Origin: an uncultured Dehalococcoidia bacterium
GTDB taxonomy: Bacteria; Chloroflexota; Dehalococcoidia; Lucifugimonadales; G958296245
Reading direction: 5' to 3'
Assembly: GCA_958296245.1 (NCBI GenBank)
Contig: OY282458.1
Location: 2,298,197-2,362,196 of the forward strand
DNA: 64,000 nucleotides
Part shown: positions 43,354-54,078 of the stretch, one piece after another
Layout: each line of letters begins with the position of its first letter
Numbering within the stretch: the first letter of the stretch is position 1
The notes under the pieces: generated by a model
What the model was told of the DNA's origin: nothing
The model's database searches: none
Seen by the model: only the letters and a program-made list of their open reading frames with translations
Program-made: the position numbers and the translations under genes

Positions 43354-44493
43354 TCAGTCCTCGCCGATCATAGCTTCCGCCTTGCCTACCTCGTCCATGA
43401 GCGCCGTCAACATGTCGGCCTCGCCGACGATGCGCGCCTTCCGCCCCTTGCGGAATATGATGGCCCGGCCCACCCCCGCCGCGATCCCCACGTCCGCGTC
43501 CTTGGCTTCCCCAGGGCCGTTGACCTCGCATCCCATGACGGCGACCTTGACGGGGGTCTTGATCCTGCTCAGCAGGGCGTCGACTTCATTGGAGAGCTTG
43601 ACCACGTCCACGTCCGCCCTTCCGCAGCTCGGGCAGGCGACCAGAACGGCGCCCTCCTTGCGAAGCTCCAAGGCCTTGAGTATCTCGAATCCGGTGCTGA
43701 CCTCTTCCCTAGGGTCGTCACTCAGTGAGACCCTTATCGTATCACCGATGCCATCGTACAGGAGCGCGCCGATGCCGATGGCGCTCCGTATGCTGCCCGA
43801 CTTGGCGGTGCCCGCCTCGGTGATGCCGAGGTGGAACGGGTAGGGTACGAGCTCGGCCATGCGCCGGTAAGACTCGATCGTGGTTTCGATGTCGAACGCC
43901 TTGAGCGAAATCTTTATCAGGTCGAAGTCCAAGTCCTCGAGGATGCCTATCTCCCACAACCCCGTGGCGACCATGTGGTCTACCACGGAGTATTCGCCCT
44001 CTTCACCTGTCCCCTTGGGGAGCGCGTTGACGCCGTCGGTGTGTCTGGACAAGCCCCTGGTGGCTCCGATACCCCCGACCGGCGGGAGGCTGCCGAAATT
44101 GACCCCGATGCGGATGGGCGCCTCCCGCGCCTTCGCCTCCCTTACGATCGTCCGCACCTTCCGGGCGTCCCGGATGTTGCCGGGGTTCAACCGCAGGCAG
44201 TCTACCCCGCTCTCGAGCGCTTCCAGTGCGAGCTCGTAGTGGAAATGAATGTCGGCGACCAATGGGATCCTTATCTGCTTCTTGATCTCCGCAAGGGCTT
44301 TTGCAGCCTCCACGTCTGGAACCGCAGCGCGGACGATCTCACAACCGGCCTCCTCGAGGCCGTGTATCTGCTTCACGGTGGCCGGGACGTCCCGCGTGTC
44401 AGTCTTGGTCATAGACTGAACGGTAATGGGGGCATCTCCGCCCACCTTGGCATCGCCAATTTGGAGCTGCTTGGTTACGCGGCGCTTCATCAT
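43354..44493 (-). CDS. ispG: 4-hydroxy-3-methylbut-2-enyl diphosphate synthase (IspG)
   Basis: A 379-residue protein with the GcpE TIM barrel (VQSMTKTDTRDV, LVADIHFHYELALEA) and the 4Fe-4S domain (CPSCGRADVDV and GCEVNGPGE). It is the penultimate step of the MEP isoprenoid pathway. With dxr, uppS and cdsA nearby, it forms a lipid-precursor cluster. It lies 8 bp before proS. Confidence 0.96.
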   Translation of the reverse strand: MMKRRVTKQLQIGDAKVGGDAPITVQSMTKTDTRDVPATVKQIHGLEEAGCEIVRAAVPDVEAAKALAEIKKQIRIPLVADIHFHYELALEALESGVDCLRLNPGNIRDARKVRTIVREAKAREAPIRIGVNFGSLPPVGGIGATRGLSRHTDGVNALPKGTGEEGEYSVVDHMVATGLWEIGILEDLDFDLIKISLKAFDIETTIESYRRMAELVPYPFHLGITEAGTAKSGSIRSAIGIGALLYDGIGDTIRVSLSDDPREEVSTGFEILKALELRKEGAVLVACPSCGRADVDVVKLSNEVDALLSRIKTPVKVAVMGCEVNGPGEAKDADVGIAAGVGRAIIFRKGRKARIVGEADMLTALMDEVGKAEAMIGED

Positions 44494-44593
44494 CGTAAAT
44501 CCTTCTCCGCGGCCTGGCCGGCGGGGGAGCCGGGCGGGTGCAGGGGGATTCTCGCTTACTGCTGCCCCTACCGCAAGCGGAGGGCGCTCTCAG

Positions 44594-45802
44594 CTAGGGC
44601 AAGATGCTGTCGCCTCGAAGGATTCGCGCCACGTCGCCGTAGCTCAGCACGAAGATGAGCATGAGGACAACTGCGAATCCCACCAGATGGACCAGCCCCT
44701 CCCGCTCAGGGGATATGCGCTTGCCGCGCCGCACCCACTCTATGAACACGAACAGCAGCCGCCCCCCATCGAGGGCGGGAATGGGCAGGATGTTCACGAT
44801 GCCCAGGACGACGCTGAGCAGGGCCGTCAGTTGGAAGACGAAGGCGAAGCCCAACTCGTCCACCACCTCTCCAGTGGCTTGGGCGATGCCTATGGGGCCG
44901 GCGAACCCAGGGTTGGATCTAGTGGATAATCCCTGGGCGATGCCGTCCCATTGCATCTCAAGGAAGCTCCAGATCGTCTCTACCGACATGGGCACCGCGT
45001 TCCATATCGGCTCCGTCGCCGAGCCAATCTTGGGATTGACCAAGCCGATCCGCACCCCGATAGCCTTCTGACGCAGGACGTCGCCGGCGCCAAGGCTCGC
45101 GTCGTACCTGCGCGCGTCCATCAAGGAGATCTGGGCGGCCGGGTCCTCCACAGTCTCGACCACTACGAGGGATGGAGGGTCCGGGTCGGGCACCACCTGC
45201 AGGGTCTCGAAGACGGCGTATTCGGGGGACTGGCTGATGATGAGGCCCAGCGGCGAAGTTCGCCTGACGCTCAGCTCGACCGGCTCGCCGAGCCGGCTTT
45301 GGACGCGGTCGATCAGCTCCGAGGGGGTCATGATCCGCTGCCCGTCTACTTGTAGGATCGCGTCTCCGGGCTGCAGGCCGCCCCTGTGCGCCGGCGAGCC
45401 GGGCACAACGGCCGTGACCATCACCTCGCCGCCGACCAAGGTCTGGTGCGGCAGCAGGAACAGGATGGTGAATATCACCACGGGAACGATCAGGTTCACC
45501 ACGGAGCCGGCCATCAGGATGGCCGCCCGCTTGGCGGCGCTCAACCGCGCGAAGCTCTGCGGGTGGGTCGGATCGTCCTCTCCAACCATGCGAACGAACC
45601 CGCCCAGCGGGAGCCAATAAAGGGAATACTCGGTGCCGCGGAACGAGAACTTCAACAGCCGCGGCGGAATGGGGAGGCCGAAGGCGAACTCCGTCACCAT
45701 CACCCCGAACGCCTTGGCCGTGACGAAGTGGCCCAATTCGTGAACGAAGATTAGGAACCCGAGAACAGGGACGATCCACAGCCAGGACGGCAGGTCGATC
45801 AC
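44594..45802 (-). CDS. rseP: Site-2 protease, RseP/M50 family
   Basis: The 402-residue membrane protease has the zinc motif FVHELGHF (residues 21-25) in its first helix, a central PDZ-like region (about 130-200), and the second metal-binding segment NILPIPALDGGRLLF near residue 335. It cleaves membrane-bound anti-sigma factors or remnant signal peptides in the plane of the membrane. It overlaps nothing and lies 3 bp after dxr. Confidence 0.92.
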   Translation of the reverse strand: MIDLPSWLWIVPVLGFLIFVHELGHFVTAKAFGVMVTEFAFGLPIPPRLLKFSFRGTEYSLYWLPLGGFVRMVGEDDPTHPQSFARLSAAKRAAILMAGSVVNLIVPVVIFTILFLLPHQTLVGGEVMVTAVVPGSPAHRGGLQPGDAILQVDGQRIMTPSELIDRVQSRLGEPVELSVRRTSPLGLIISQSPEYAVFETLQVVPDPDPPSLVVVETVEDPAAQISLMDARRYDASLGAGDVLRQKAIGVRIGLVNPKIGSATEPIWNAVPMSVETIWSFLEMQWDGIAQGLSTRSNPGFAGPIGIAQATGEVVDELGFAFVFQLTALLSVVLGIVNILPIPALDGGRLLFVFIEWVRRGKRISPEREGLVHLVGFAVVLMLIFVLSYGDVARILRGDSILP

Positions 45803-45805
45803 GGT

Positions 45806-46936
45806 CTATACCCCAGCGACTTCACGAGCTCGCGCCCTGCCCCACGCCGCCGCCGAGATGATCTCCCGGGCGGAGGGGTCGTGGACCGGCGCATGCCCCT
45901 TCAAGGCATCCCTGATCACCGGGGCGATGTCCAGGAAGCCGATGCGGCGGTTCAGGAACAGATCTACCGCAGCGTCATCAGCCCCGCATAGAGCGGCGGG
46001 CCACGTCTCGCCGCGTACGGCCACCTCCATTGCAAGCTCGAAGCAGGGGTAGCGCTCGGCGTCCAGGGGCTTGAACGTAAGCTGCCCGGCTGACACGGGG
46101 TCGAATCTCTCCATCCTATCGTTGGGGAGCCGCTTCGGATAGAGCAGGGCGTACTGTATAGGCAGCCTCATGTCAGGCACGCTCAGATGGGCCTTGACGG
46201 CGCCGTCTACGAACTCGACCATGGAGTGGATGACGCTCTGAGGGTGGATCACGACCTCGATCTTCTCCCAAGGCACCCCGAACATGTGGTGCGCCTCGAT
46301 CACCTCGAACGCCTTATTCATGAGTGTCGCAGAGTCTACGGTGATCTTTGGCCCCATCTTCCAGGTCGGATGATCCAACGCCTGCTCCGGGGTCATGTCG
46401 GCCAGGTCGCTCGGGTCGCTGTCGCGAAAGGCGCCGCCCGACGCAGTGATAATCAGCTTCGAAATACCCTCTTCCTCACCGGCGAGGGCCTGCCAAATGG
46501 CGTTTGGCTCGCTGTCGAGCGGCAACACCATGACCCCGCGGTCGCGCGCGAGCCGCATCAGCATCCCGCCCGCCATCACGATAGATTCCTTGTTCGCCAG
46601 GGCGATGTCCTTGCCGGCTTCGATAGCGGCAATGGTGGCGCCAAGGGCCACGTCGCCCACGGTGGCGGTCACCACGAGGTCGACGTCCGGGTCCCGGACC
46701 ATGTCCTCCATCCGGCACTCCGCGCAGCCGTTGGAGGCGAGGAATGCCTTCTCGGAGGCCGTGCCCTGGCACGACACGAGCTTGGGTTTGAACTCGCGGA
46801 CCTGAGATTCCAGGAGGTCTATGTTCCTGCGGGCCGCCAGCCCAACAACCCTGAAACTGCTTCTAAACGACCTGACGACGTCCAGGGTTTGCGTACCTAC
46901 CGAGCCCGTCGAACCCAGCACGGCGAGGCCCTTCAT
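45806..46936 (-). CDS. dxr: 1-deoxy-D-xylulose 5-phosphate reductoisomerase
   Basis: The NADPH-binding start is VLGSTGSVGTQTLDVV. Further signatures are ANKESIVMAGG and the active-site GGAFRD. The ATG at 46936 overlaps the cdsA stop (ATGA) and gives 376 residues, the usual length. An ATG four codons earlier is possible. It is the first committed step of the MEP pathway. Confidence 0.95.
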   Translation of the reverse strand: MKGLAVLGSTGSVGTQTLDVVRSFRSSFRVVGLAARRNIDLLESQVREFKPKLVSCQGTASEKAFLASNGCAECRMEDMVRDPDVDLVVTATVGDVALGATIAAIEAGKDIALANKESIVMAGGMLMRLARDRGVMVLPLDSEPNAIWQALAGEEEGISKLIITASGGAFRDSDPSDLADMTPEQALDHPTWKMGPKITVDSATLMNKAFEVIEAHHMFGVPWEKIEVVIHPQSVIHSMVEFVDGAVKAHLSVPDMRLPIQYALLYPKRLPNDRMERFDPVSAGQLTFKPLDAERYPCFELAMEVAVRGETWPAALCGADDAAVDLFLNRRIGFLDIAPVIRDALKGHAPVHDPSAREIISAAAWGRARAREVAGV

Positions 46937-47757
46937 TGAACCGTCCATGCGGCGAAATGATACACGAGCGGTAGGTTGAACACAATTGAATCCAACCGGT
47001 CGAGCACGCCGCCGTGACCCGGCACGAGCGCGCCGGAGTCCTTGACCCCGCACGCGCGCTTCACCATCGATTCGGCGAGGTCGCCCAGTACTGCGACCAT
47101 CCCCACGACAACGCCAAGGCCGGCGGCCAAGGCGGGATGGAGATCGAGGCCGACGGCCGCAGCCAGAATCGCGCAAGCGGCGCCAGCCGCAGCCAGCCCC
47201 GCTGCCGTTCCCTCCCACGTCTTGCCCGGGCTGATCCGGGGAGCCATACGCCTGCTGCCGAATCGCCGCCCGACGAAGAAGGCCGCCGTATCAGCGGTGA
47301 ACACAGCGCCCAAGAGTATCACGACCCACAGAAAGCCATCGTCTAGGATTCGCAGCAGCGGCGCGTACGCAAGGAGGATGCCGGGGTACAACGCCGCCCC
47401 GGACGTCATGGCCCAATCCGCCGCGGCCTCTCTCGGTTGCGACCGCCATAGCACCGCCGGCAGGGCTGCGATCAAACCGGCTACGGACACCACCGCGAGA
47501 GCGGCCGAGGCTCGGATCGCAGCGTCCTCTTTCCCACCCGCTGCGGCGGTGTATGCCGCGACCACCAGGGCAGCCGACCATGCCGCGGCAAAGAGCCCGG
47601 CGGGGTTGCGGCCGCGGCGGCGAGCCATAGCGGCCATCTCCAATGCACCGATGGAAGCCGCCGCAGAGACGAGGGCCAGGAACCACAAGCCGCCCGCCCA
47701 CGTGACGATGAGGAGTAACGGGATCCCCACCGCGGCGCTCGTTATGCGGCTGGCCAC
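46933..47757 (-). CDS. cdsA: Phosphatidate cytidylyltransferase
   Basis: A GTG start at 47757 (VASRITSAAVGIPLLL) gives 274 residues and a normal first membrane helix; the open frame upstream is not protein-like. About seven hydrophobic helices follow. The CDP-diglyceride synthetase signature includes SRRMAPRISPGKTWEGTAAG and, at the end, KDSGALVPGHGGVLDRLDS. It makes CDP-diacylglycerol for phospholipids at the inner membrane. Confidence 0.93.
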   Translation of the reverse strand: MASRITSAAVGIPLLLIVTWAGGLWFLALVSAAASIGALEMAAMARRRGRNPAGLFAAAWSAALVVAAYTAAAGGKEDAAIRASAALAVVSVAGLIAALPAVLWRSQPREAAADWAMTSGAALYPGILLAYAPLLRILDDGFLWVVILLGAVFTADTAAFFVGRRFGSRRMAPRISPGKTWEGTAAGLAAAGAACAILAAAVGLDLHPALAAGLGVVVGMVAVLGDLAESMVKRACGVKDSGALVPGHGGVLDRLDSIVFNLPLVYHFAAWTVQ

Positions 47758-47845
47758 TGAATGCCTCGCCTCTGAAGGCGGTCGCGCTGATGGGAAGGCG
47801 GGGAGCCGGTTACCAAGGAGCAACGGGGCACGTCTGGGCGCGGCG

Positions 47846-48610
47846 CTAGAGGTCGTCCACTTTCCCGTAGCGTCTTCGGCGCTGTCCGTAGGCTTCCAGA
47901 GCCTTGATGGTCTCGGTCTCGTCGAAGTCCGGCCACAGCACCTCGGTCGAGTAGTATTCGGCATAGGCCGCCTGCCAGAGCATGAAATTGCTCAGCCGCA
48001 TCTCCCCCGCGGTGCGGATGATCAGGTCGGGGTCCGGCATTCCCTCGGTGTAGAGGCGTCGGCCGATGACCTCATCGGTGACTGCCTCGGCCTCCAGGCC
48101 GTCGGAGATTATCCCTCGCACCGCGTCAACGAGCTCGGAGCGCCCGCCGTAGTCGAAGGCGACCCCGAGGGTCATGCGGCTATTGTCCTTCGTCAGCTCG
48201 ACGCTTCGCCGTATCTCGTCCGCCAAGGCGGCGCTCAGTCTGTCGGTACGTCCAAGGTGCTTGATGCGCACGCCCTCGCGGTGGAGCACCTCGGCCTCCT
48301 TCTTCAGAGACTCCGCGAGCAGCTCGAAGATGGCCTCTACCTCACCCCTCGGGCGCGCCCAATTCTCGGTGGAGAATGCGAAGAGTGTCACGCACCCGAC
48401 GCCGTGGTCTCCGAGGCACCGCAGAACGCGCGGCACGTTCTGCGTACCTGCGTGGTGGCCTTCCGTGCGGGGCTTCCTCCTCGCCTTTGCCCATCTGCCG
48501 TTGCCGTCCATGATGATGGCGACGTGTCGAGGCGTCACCGTGAGGTTGGGGGCCCCTTCGGCCCTGACTGCCCGGGGCGAGGTGGGGACTGGCGCCGTCT
48601 CCGTGCTCAA
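47846..48610 (-). CDS. uppS: Undecaprenyl (isoprenyl) diphosphate synthase
   Basis: A 254-residue cis-prenyltransferase with AIIMDGNGRWAKARRKPR, AFSTENWAR and the C-terminal PDLIIRTAGEMRLSNFMLWQ. It elongates farnesyl diphosphate to the C55 carrier lipid. The ATG overlaps the frr stop (48607-48610). Because the window shows no peptidoglycan genes, its product may serve glycosylation or S-layer/cell-surface polymer export; that part is inference. Confidence 0.95.
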   Translation of the reverse strand: MSTETAPVPTSPRAVRAEGAPNLTVTPRHVAIIMDGNGRWAKARRKPRTEGHHAGTQNVPRVLRCLGDHGVGCVTLFAFSTENWARPRGEVEAIFELLAESLKKEAEVLHREGVRIKHLGRTDRLSAALADEIRRSVELTKDNSRMTLGVAFDYGGRSELVDAVRGIISDGLEAEAVTDEVIGRRLYTEGMPDPDLIIRTAGEMRLSNFMLWQAAYAEYYSTEVLWPDFDETETIKALEAYGQRRRRYGKVDDL

Positions 48611-49170
48611 ACCTCCATCACCTCGGCTTCCTTCTCTCGCCCCAGCGCGCTCATCCGGCTGACGTGCGCGTCCGTTATCTGCTGAAGCTGCGTTTGGGCC
48701 CTCCGTGCGTCGTCCTTGGAGATGGTCTTGTTCCTCTCCTCGGCGCGCAGCTTCTCCAGGCTATCCCGCCGGACGTTGCGGGCGGAGACGTGGGCATCCT
48801 CCACCTTGCCCTTCACGACGCGCACGAGATCTCGCCGCCGTTCCTCGGTCAACGTGGGGATGACGATTCGGATCACGCTGCCGTCGGTATTCGGCACCAG
48901 TCCCAGATCCGACTTGAGGATACCCTTCTCGACGCCCTGCACGGCCTGTTTGTCCCAGGGCTGGACCATGAGCACGCGCGGCTCGGGAACGGAGATCGAG
49001 GCGATCTGCTTGAGGGGCGTAGGCGCCCCGTAGTAATCGACCATCAGGTTGTCGAGCAACGCCGGGCTGGCGCGGCCAGTTCTGATGGCGCTGAGATCTC
49101 TGGAGAGCGCGTCGACAGACTTACCCATCCGGACCTCGGTTTCTACCATAATCTCTTGTACGCTTGCCAT
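48607..49170 (-). CDS. frr: Ribosome recycling factor
   Basis: The 187-residue protein has the RRF three-helix-bundle sequence (LSAIRTGRASPALLDNLMVD, VRNIRRDSLEKL-like region) and normal length. It splits post-termination ribosomes with EF-G. A TACAAT box at about 49236-49241 on this strand could be a promoter in the 87-bp gap to trmD. Confidence 0.95.
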   Translation of the reverse strand: MASVQEIMVETEVRMGKSVDALSRDLSAIRTGRASPALLDNLMVDYYGAPTPLKQIASISVPEPRVLMVQPWDKQAVQGVEKGILKSDLGLVPNTDGSVIRIVIPTLTEERRRDLVRVVKGKVEDAHVSARNVRRDSLEKLRAEERNKTISKDDARRAQTQLQQITDAHVSRMSALGREKEAEVMEV

Positions 49171-49256
49171 GGCAGTCCCCCGGAAATTAGTGACGCTACG
49201 AGAACGGCGCTCGTCCCGTTGCGATACTCAAGAACCCGTTTCCATTGTACAGGAGG

Positions 49257-49991
49257 TCATAGCCTCCGGAGCGATTCTATAAACTCGCGGTCCTCGCCGG
49301 TCAGCGGCGCGCTCTCCAGCAGGTCGGGACGGCGTTCGTATGTCCGCCGCAGCGACTCACGGCGGCGCCACCGCGCGATCTGACCGTGATTGCCGGAGAG
49401 CAGTATCTCAGGCACCTGCCAGCCTCGGAACTCGGCGGGCCTGGTATATTGCGGATGCTCCAGCAATCCAGTGGTGAACGAGTCGCTCAGTGCGGACTCG
49501 CAGCTGCCCACGACTCCCGGGACCAGCCGCGCCACCGCCTCGATGACGACCATGGCGGCCAGTTCGCCGCCGCTGAGGACGTAGTCCCCGATGCTGATTT
49601 CGTCGGTGGCGAGGTGCTGACGCACCCTCTCATCCACGCCTTCGTAGCGTCCGCAGACCAGCACCAGATGGTCTTGTTGCGCCATCTCTTCCGCCACCCG
49701 CTGTGTCAGCCTCTTCCCCTGCGGCGAGAGGAGGACAACGGGGGCCGCGCCCCCCGGTATGGCAGCCATGACGGCCTCGACGGCCTCGAAGAGCGGGGCG
49801 GGCTTCATCAACATTCCCGGGCCGCCGCCGAAGGGGTAGTCGTCCACGGTGCGGCGGCGGTCCTGCGAGTGGTCCCGTATGTCGTGGATCTGGATTCCCA
49901 GCAGCCCTGACGCGCGCGCACGTTCGATGACGCCGCCGGACAAGGGGCTATCGAACATCCGCGGAAACAGGGTTAGGACGTGAAATCGCAT
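49257..49991 (-). CDS. trmD: tRNA (guanine-37-N1) methyltransferase
   Basis: The ATG at 49991 ([16 protein letters not shown]) shares a TGATG overlap with the moaB stop and gives 244 residues. TrmD knot motifs are present: [27 protein letters not shown] and [14 protein letters not shown]. It methylates G37 of tRNAs reading CNN codons. Confidence 0.96.
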   Translation of the reverse strand: MRFHVLTLFPRMFDSPLSGGVIERARASGLLGIQIHDIRDHSQDRRRTVDDYPFGGGPGMLMKPAPLFEAVEAVMAAIPGGAAPVVLLSPQGKRLTQRVAEEMAQQDHLVLVCGRYEGVDERVRQHLATDEISIGDYVLSGGELAAMVVIEAVARLVPGVVGSCESALSDSFTTGLLEHPQYTRPAEFRGWQVPEILLSGNHGQIARWRRRESLRRTYERRPDLLESAPLTGEDREFIESLRRL

Positions 49992-50500
49992 CAGCCGGCA
50001 GCGTGGGTCCTCCATCCCCTGATCATCTCCAAGGCGTGAGGAATGGCAGGCATGGCTACCTCAAGGCATTCTCTGACACCGGTCGGGCTTCCGGGCAGAT
50101 TGAGTATGAGACACCCCGACCTTACGCCGGCGACGGAGCGGCTGAGCATGGCGAAAGGCGTCTTCTCCAGGGTCCCCATCCTCATGGCTTCGGGGAGGCC
50201 CGGCACCTCGAGTTCGATTACTGCCCTGGTCGCCTCTGGGGTCACGTCACGAGGTCCTAGGCCAGTGCCGCCGGTCGTGAGCACGACGTCGACCTCGCCG
50301 CCGTCGCACCATTGCGCCAGCCGTTGGGAGACCAAGTCCTTCTCATCGGGCACGATGCCGCGATAGACCTCACGCAGACCGCCGGAGGCGGCGGCCTCGC
50401 TGATGACGTCGCCGCTCGTGTCGGCTCGTTCGCCCTTCGAACCTGCGTCGCTGACGGTCAGGATAGCAAGACGGAAAGGGTCTTTACCTTGTTCGGCCAT
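49991..50500 (-). CDS. moaB: Molybdenum cofactor biosynthesis protein MoaB/MogA family
   Basis: The 169-residue protein has [18 protein letters not shown] and [20 protein letters not shown], the MoCF-binding fold, and [14 protein letters not shown] near the end. It adenylylates or binds molybdopterin. It starts the minus-strand run that continues through trmD and is divergent from rsmH, with a 172-bp shared upstream region. Confidence 0.92.
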   Translation of the reverse strand: MAEQGKDPFRLAILTVSDAGSKGERADTSGDVISEAAASGGLREVYRGIVPDEKDLVSQRLAQWCDGGEVDVVLTTGGTGLGPRDVTPEATRAVIELEVPGLPEAMRMGTLEKTPFAMLSRSVAGVRSGCLILNLPGSPTGVRECLEVAMPAIPHALEMIRGWRTHAAG

Positions 50501-50672
50501 ATCACTAATTCCGAGTCTATCCGATGTACAAAAAACATCTCAAACCGGCACCGAAAACCACTTGCGCCGCCTTGGAGCACTCTGGGACACTCCAAACCAG
50601 AACGTCGGCAGCAGTTGGATTCGGGCGGGGGCAGCTTTGGCAAGTGTACCACGGCGGCAACTGAGGTGTTGA

Positions 50673-51602
50673 TTGGCCGGCACGGTCGCGTTGCATCAGC
50701 CGGTCATGATCCGCGAGGTGCTGGAAGGGCTCAGGGCCAGGCCGGACGGCGTATATGTCGACTGCACGATCGGCGACGGCGGCCACGCGCTGGAGATAGT
50801 AGACGCGGTGCGGCCACCACCGAGACTGTTGGGGATCGACTTGGATTCAGAGGCGGTTGCAAGGGCGCGGCGGAGGCTTGGAAGAGCCGGTGTGCAAGTG
50901 GAAGTGGTGCGGGGCAGCTACGCGGCGCTGGGCCGTATAGCAAGGGAAAGGGGGTTTTGGCCGGTGGACGGCGTACTCTTCGACCTTGGGGTTTCGACGC
51001 TGCAAATAGAGTCTGGTAACAGAGGCTTCAGCTTCCTGCGGGACGGACGCTTGGATATGCGATTCGACGTCAGTCAGAAGCTGGACGCTCACGCGCTGGT
51101 AAATCGCAGCCCGGAGAGGGAATTGGCCGGCATCATCCAGACGCACGGCGAGGAGCCGGAGGCGCGCCGACTCGCCCGCTCGATAGTCCGGGCAAGGCCC
51201 ATAGAGACGACGGAGCATCTGGCCGGAGTGGTCGCGGGCGCGGTCAGACGCCCCAGGAGCAAGACCCATCCGGCGACGCGGGTGTTCCAAGCCCTGCGTA
51301 TCGCGGTCAATCAGGAGCTGGACAGGCTGCGGGCCGGTCTCAATGAGACGATCGACGTACTGGCCTCCGGGGGGAGGCTGGTGGTCATCAGCTACCACTC
51401 CCTGGAGGACAGGATCGTAAAGGACTTCATGAGACGCGAGGTTTCCTCCTGCATATGTCCTCCTGGCGCCCCGGCGTGCGTCTGCGGACACTCCCCCACC
51501 CTTACGCCGATCACACGCAAAGTAGTGCGGCCTTCACCCGTCGAAACGCAGGCTAACCCGCGCAGCCGCAGCGCGCGTCTCAGGGTTGCCGAACGGATAT
51601 AG
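50673..51602 (+). CDS. rsmH: 16S rRNA (cytosine-1402-N4) methyltransferase
   Basis: The reading starts at a TTG (MAGTVALHQPVMIREVLEGL) and gives 309 residues of normal RsmH/MraW sequence: VDCTIGDGGHAL, FDLGVSTLQIE and ISYHSLEDRIVKDFMR. GAGG precedes the start at short spacing. The next gene, 20 bp on, is ftsA, whereas mraW is usually followed by ftsL, ftsI and mur genes. Confidence 0.94.
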   Translation: MAGTVALHQPVMIREVLEGLRARPDGVYVDCTIGDGGHALEIVDAVRPPPRLLGIDLDSEAVARARRRLGRAGVQVEVVRGSYAALGRIARERGFWPVDGVLFDLGVSTLQIESGNRGFSFLRDGRLDMRFDVSQKLDAHALVNRSPERELAGIIQTHGEEPEARRLARSIVRARPIETTEHLAGVVAGAVRRPRSKTHPATRVFQALRIAVNQELDRLRAGLNETIDVLASGGRLVVISYHSLEDRIVKDFMRREVSSCICPPGAPACVCGHSPTLTPITRKVVRPSPVETQANPRSRSARLRVAERI

Positions 51603-51622
51603 AGAACACGGAGCGCCCCGCT

Positions 51623-52939
51623 ATGACTCAAGAATCATCGGCCATAACGGCCATCGACGTCGGGACGACCAAGGTATGCACCGTAGTGGGGCAGAAGAGC
51701 GGGTCGGATGGTATCCGGTTTCTGGGCTTCAGCTCCGTTCCCTGTAACGGCCTTCGCAAGGGGAACGTATTCGATACCCAGGCCACGGAGCAATCGATCA
51801 GGGAATCGCTCCGGCAGGTGCAAGAGGAGACGGGAGTCACTGTCAATTCGGCATTCGTCGGTGTGAGCGGGTCTCACGTGAGCTACGTCAACCGGCGGGA
51901 CCGGATCGAGCCGCCAAAGACGGCCTACAGCGTTCTCACCACCGACGCGCTCGAAGAAGACCCCAAGGAGTTGGTGGGGGCGGCCAACAGCTCCGGGCGC
52001 CAGATGATTCACGCCGTCAAGATGAGCTATTCCGTAGACGGCGAGGCGGGTATCCGCAACCCGCTGGGTATGCACAGCGAAGACGTGCACGTCGATTCGC
52101 ACGTGGTAACCGGCGACTCGGTCTTCCTGAACAAGCTCGAACAGACCGTGTTACAGGCGGGGATACAAGTGCAGCATCTAGTCTTGGAGCCGCTTGCCAG
52201 CGGCCTCGCCGTATTGACCCCCGAGGAGAAGGAGCACGGGGCCGTGCTGATGGACGTCGGAGGAGGCACCACGGACCTAGTGGCATTTCGAAAGGGGCGC
52301 ATCCACTACTCCAAGGTGATCCCAGTCGGGGGGTGGCAGTTCACCAATGACATAGTCGTAGCATTCAACACGCCCTTCCAAGCTGCCGAGGCGGCAAAGT
52401 TGAAGTACGGGAGCGCCGACCTGCAGACCATGAACATCGAGGAGCAGATTTCCCTCCCCGTCACCGGCCGGGACATGGAGCTTCAAGTATCCCGTTTGGA
52501 CGTATGCCAGCTCATACGCGAACGCGCCCACGAGCTCGCGCGCCTCGTCGGGATCAGCTTGGACGACGTGCAGATGGACATTGGGGATAACCCGTCGATC
52601 GTGTTGACCGGCGGCGCGTCGAATCTGCCCGGTCTGGCTAGCGTGGTGCAGCGAAATCTCGATATCCCGGTCCGTCAAGGAGTCCCCAGCCTCGCGGGGG
52701 CGAGCAGTGTCCCTGAGGACCTCAAGAACCCGTCGTACGCCACAGCGGTTGGCATTCTGATGTGGGCAGCTACGGAGTACTCTCCGTCAGCCAGTAGCGC
52801 GAAGGACGGTTCGAGCGACGGCGCCAAGAACATCGTGGAATCGAATCCGCGAGGCCCTATACGCGGCCTCATAGGTCAGATCGGGAAGCTGAAGCACAAA
52901 GTTTTCTTCTCGCGAAGAAATGGGAAAGGGAGGGATTGA
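51623..52939 (+). CDS. ftsA: Cell division protein FtsA
   Basis: A 438-residue actin-fold protein: [14 protein letters not shown], the SHE1C/SHE2FtsA region with [29 protein letters not shown] and [12 protein letters not shown]. The C terminus ends in a basic amphipathic helix ([14 protein letters not shown]) as expected for membrane attachment. It tethers FtsZ to the membrane. The stop overlaps the ftsZ start (TGATG). Confidence 0.95.
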   Translation: MTQESSAITAIDVGTTKVCTVVGQKSGSDGIRFLGFSSVPCNGLRKGNVFDTQATEQSIRESLRQVQEETGVTVNSAFVGVSGSHVSYVNRRDRIEPPKTAYSVLTTDALEEDPKELVGAANSSGRQMIHAVKMSYSVDGEAGIRNPLGMHSEDVHVDSHVVTGDSVFLNKLEQTVLQAGIQVQHLVLEPLASGLAVLTPEEKEHGAVLMDVGGGTTDLVAFRKGRIHYSKVIPVGGWQFTNDIVVAFNTPFQAAEAAKLKYGSADLQTMNIEEQISLPVTGRDMELQVSRLDVCQLIRERAHELARLVGISLDDVQMDIGDNPSIVLTGGASNLPGLASVVQRNLDIPVRQGVPSLAGASSVPEDLKNPSYATAVGILMWAATEYSPSASSAKDGSSDGAKNIVESNPRGPIRGLIGQIGKLKHKVFFSRRNGKGRD

Positions 52940-54051
52940 TGATACAGGACAGCAGCGATCTCAAAGGCTCGTCGGTAGCTATCAAAGTAGTGGGAATCGG
53001 AGGCGGCGGCTCGAACGCCGTGTCGCGGATGTTCCGGGAGCGCACTCCCGGGGCAGAGTACATGGTGATCAACACAGACTCGCAGGCGCTGCTGCTCTGC
53101 GACGTTCCGTTGCGGATAAGCATAGGCGAGCAGTTGACTTCCGGCAATGGCGTGGGCGGAAACGCCGATCTTGGTATGGGAGCTGCCGAGGAGAGCCGCG
53201 AGGAGCTGTACGAAACCCTCCGCGACGCCGACATGGTGTTCGTAGCGGCCGGCATGGGCGGCGGAACAGGCACGGGCGCAGCTCCTGTGATCGCTCAGAT
53301 CGCCAGGGAGACGGGCGCCCTCACGGTTGGAGTGGTCACCACTCCGTTCAGCTTCGAGGGGGTGCGCCGGATGCGCTCCGCGGAAGAGGGGATCGAACGC
53401 CTGAGGAGTAACGTAGACACGTTGCTGGTCATCCCCAACGAGCGCCTGCAAGCCATCTGCAAAGAGGAGATCACAGCGGACAACGCCTTCAGAATCGCCG
53501 ACGACGTGCTGAGGCTGGGCGTTCAATCCATAGCGGAGCTGATCACCGTGCCAGGCCAAATCAACCTGGACTTCGCGGACGTGCAGGCCATCATGAGGGA
53601 TGCCGGGGCTGCCTGGATGTCGATAGGCTGGGGAGTCGGCGAGAACAGGGCCAAGGAGGCTGCCCAACAGGCGATCTCCAACCCGCTGCTCGACGTATCC
53701 GTCGAGGGCGCGACCGGTGTCCTGTTCAATATCACCGGAGGCTCCGATCTGAAGCTTTCCGAGCTTCACGAGGCCGCAGAGGTAATCCAGCGCGTGGTGG
53801 ACCCGGACGCCAACATCATCTTCGGCATGGCCACCGACCTGAAGATGGAGAATGAGGTCAAGATGACCATCATCGCCACCGGATTCCCCACCCCGGAGAG
53901 CCTACAGGAGCGGGACGAGGAGCTCCAGAGCCTATTGGGAGACACCCTCAACAGCGACGACGACGACTCCGACTTGGATATTCCCCCGTTCCTGCGCAGG
54001 CTGTCTAAGCACCGCCTGAACGGCCATCGCAAGGTGGCTACGGCCCGGTAG
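52939..54051 (+). CDS. ftsZ: Cell division protein FtsZ
   Basis: A 370-residue tubulin-like GTPase: [13 protein letters not shown], the tubulin signature [11 protein letters not shown] (about 104-114) and a basic C-terminal tail after [17 protein letters not shown] is the conserved C-terminal peptide that binds FtsA. It forms the division ring. The ATG at 52939 overlaps the ftsA stop; a TTG one codon upstream is less likely. Confidence 0.97.
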   Translation: MIQDSSDLKGSSVAIKVVGIGGGGSNAVSRMFRERTPGAEYMVINTDSQALLLCDVPLRISIGEQLTSGNGVGGNADLGMGAAEESREELYETLRDADMVFVAAGMGGGTGTGAAPVIAQIARETGALTVGVVTTPFSFEGVRRMRSAEEGIERLRSNVDTLLVIPNERLQAICKEEITADNAFRIADDVLRLGVQSIAELITVPGQINLDFADVQAIMRDAGAAWMSIGWGVGENRAKEAAQQAISNPLLDVSVEGATGVLFNITGGSDLKLSELHEAAEVIQRVVDPDANIIFGMATDLKMENEVKMTIIATGFPTPESLQERDEELQSLLGDTLNSDDDDSDLDIPPFLRRLSKHRLNGHRKVATAR

Positions 54052-54078
54052 CCACCGGCCCCCATCCTCAGGACCCAC

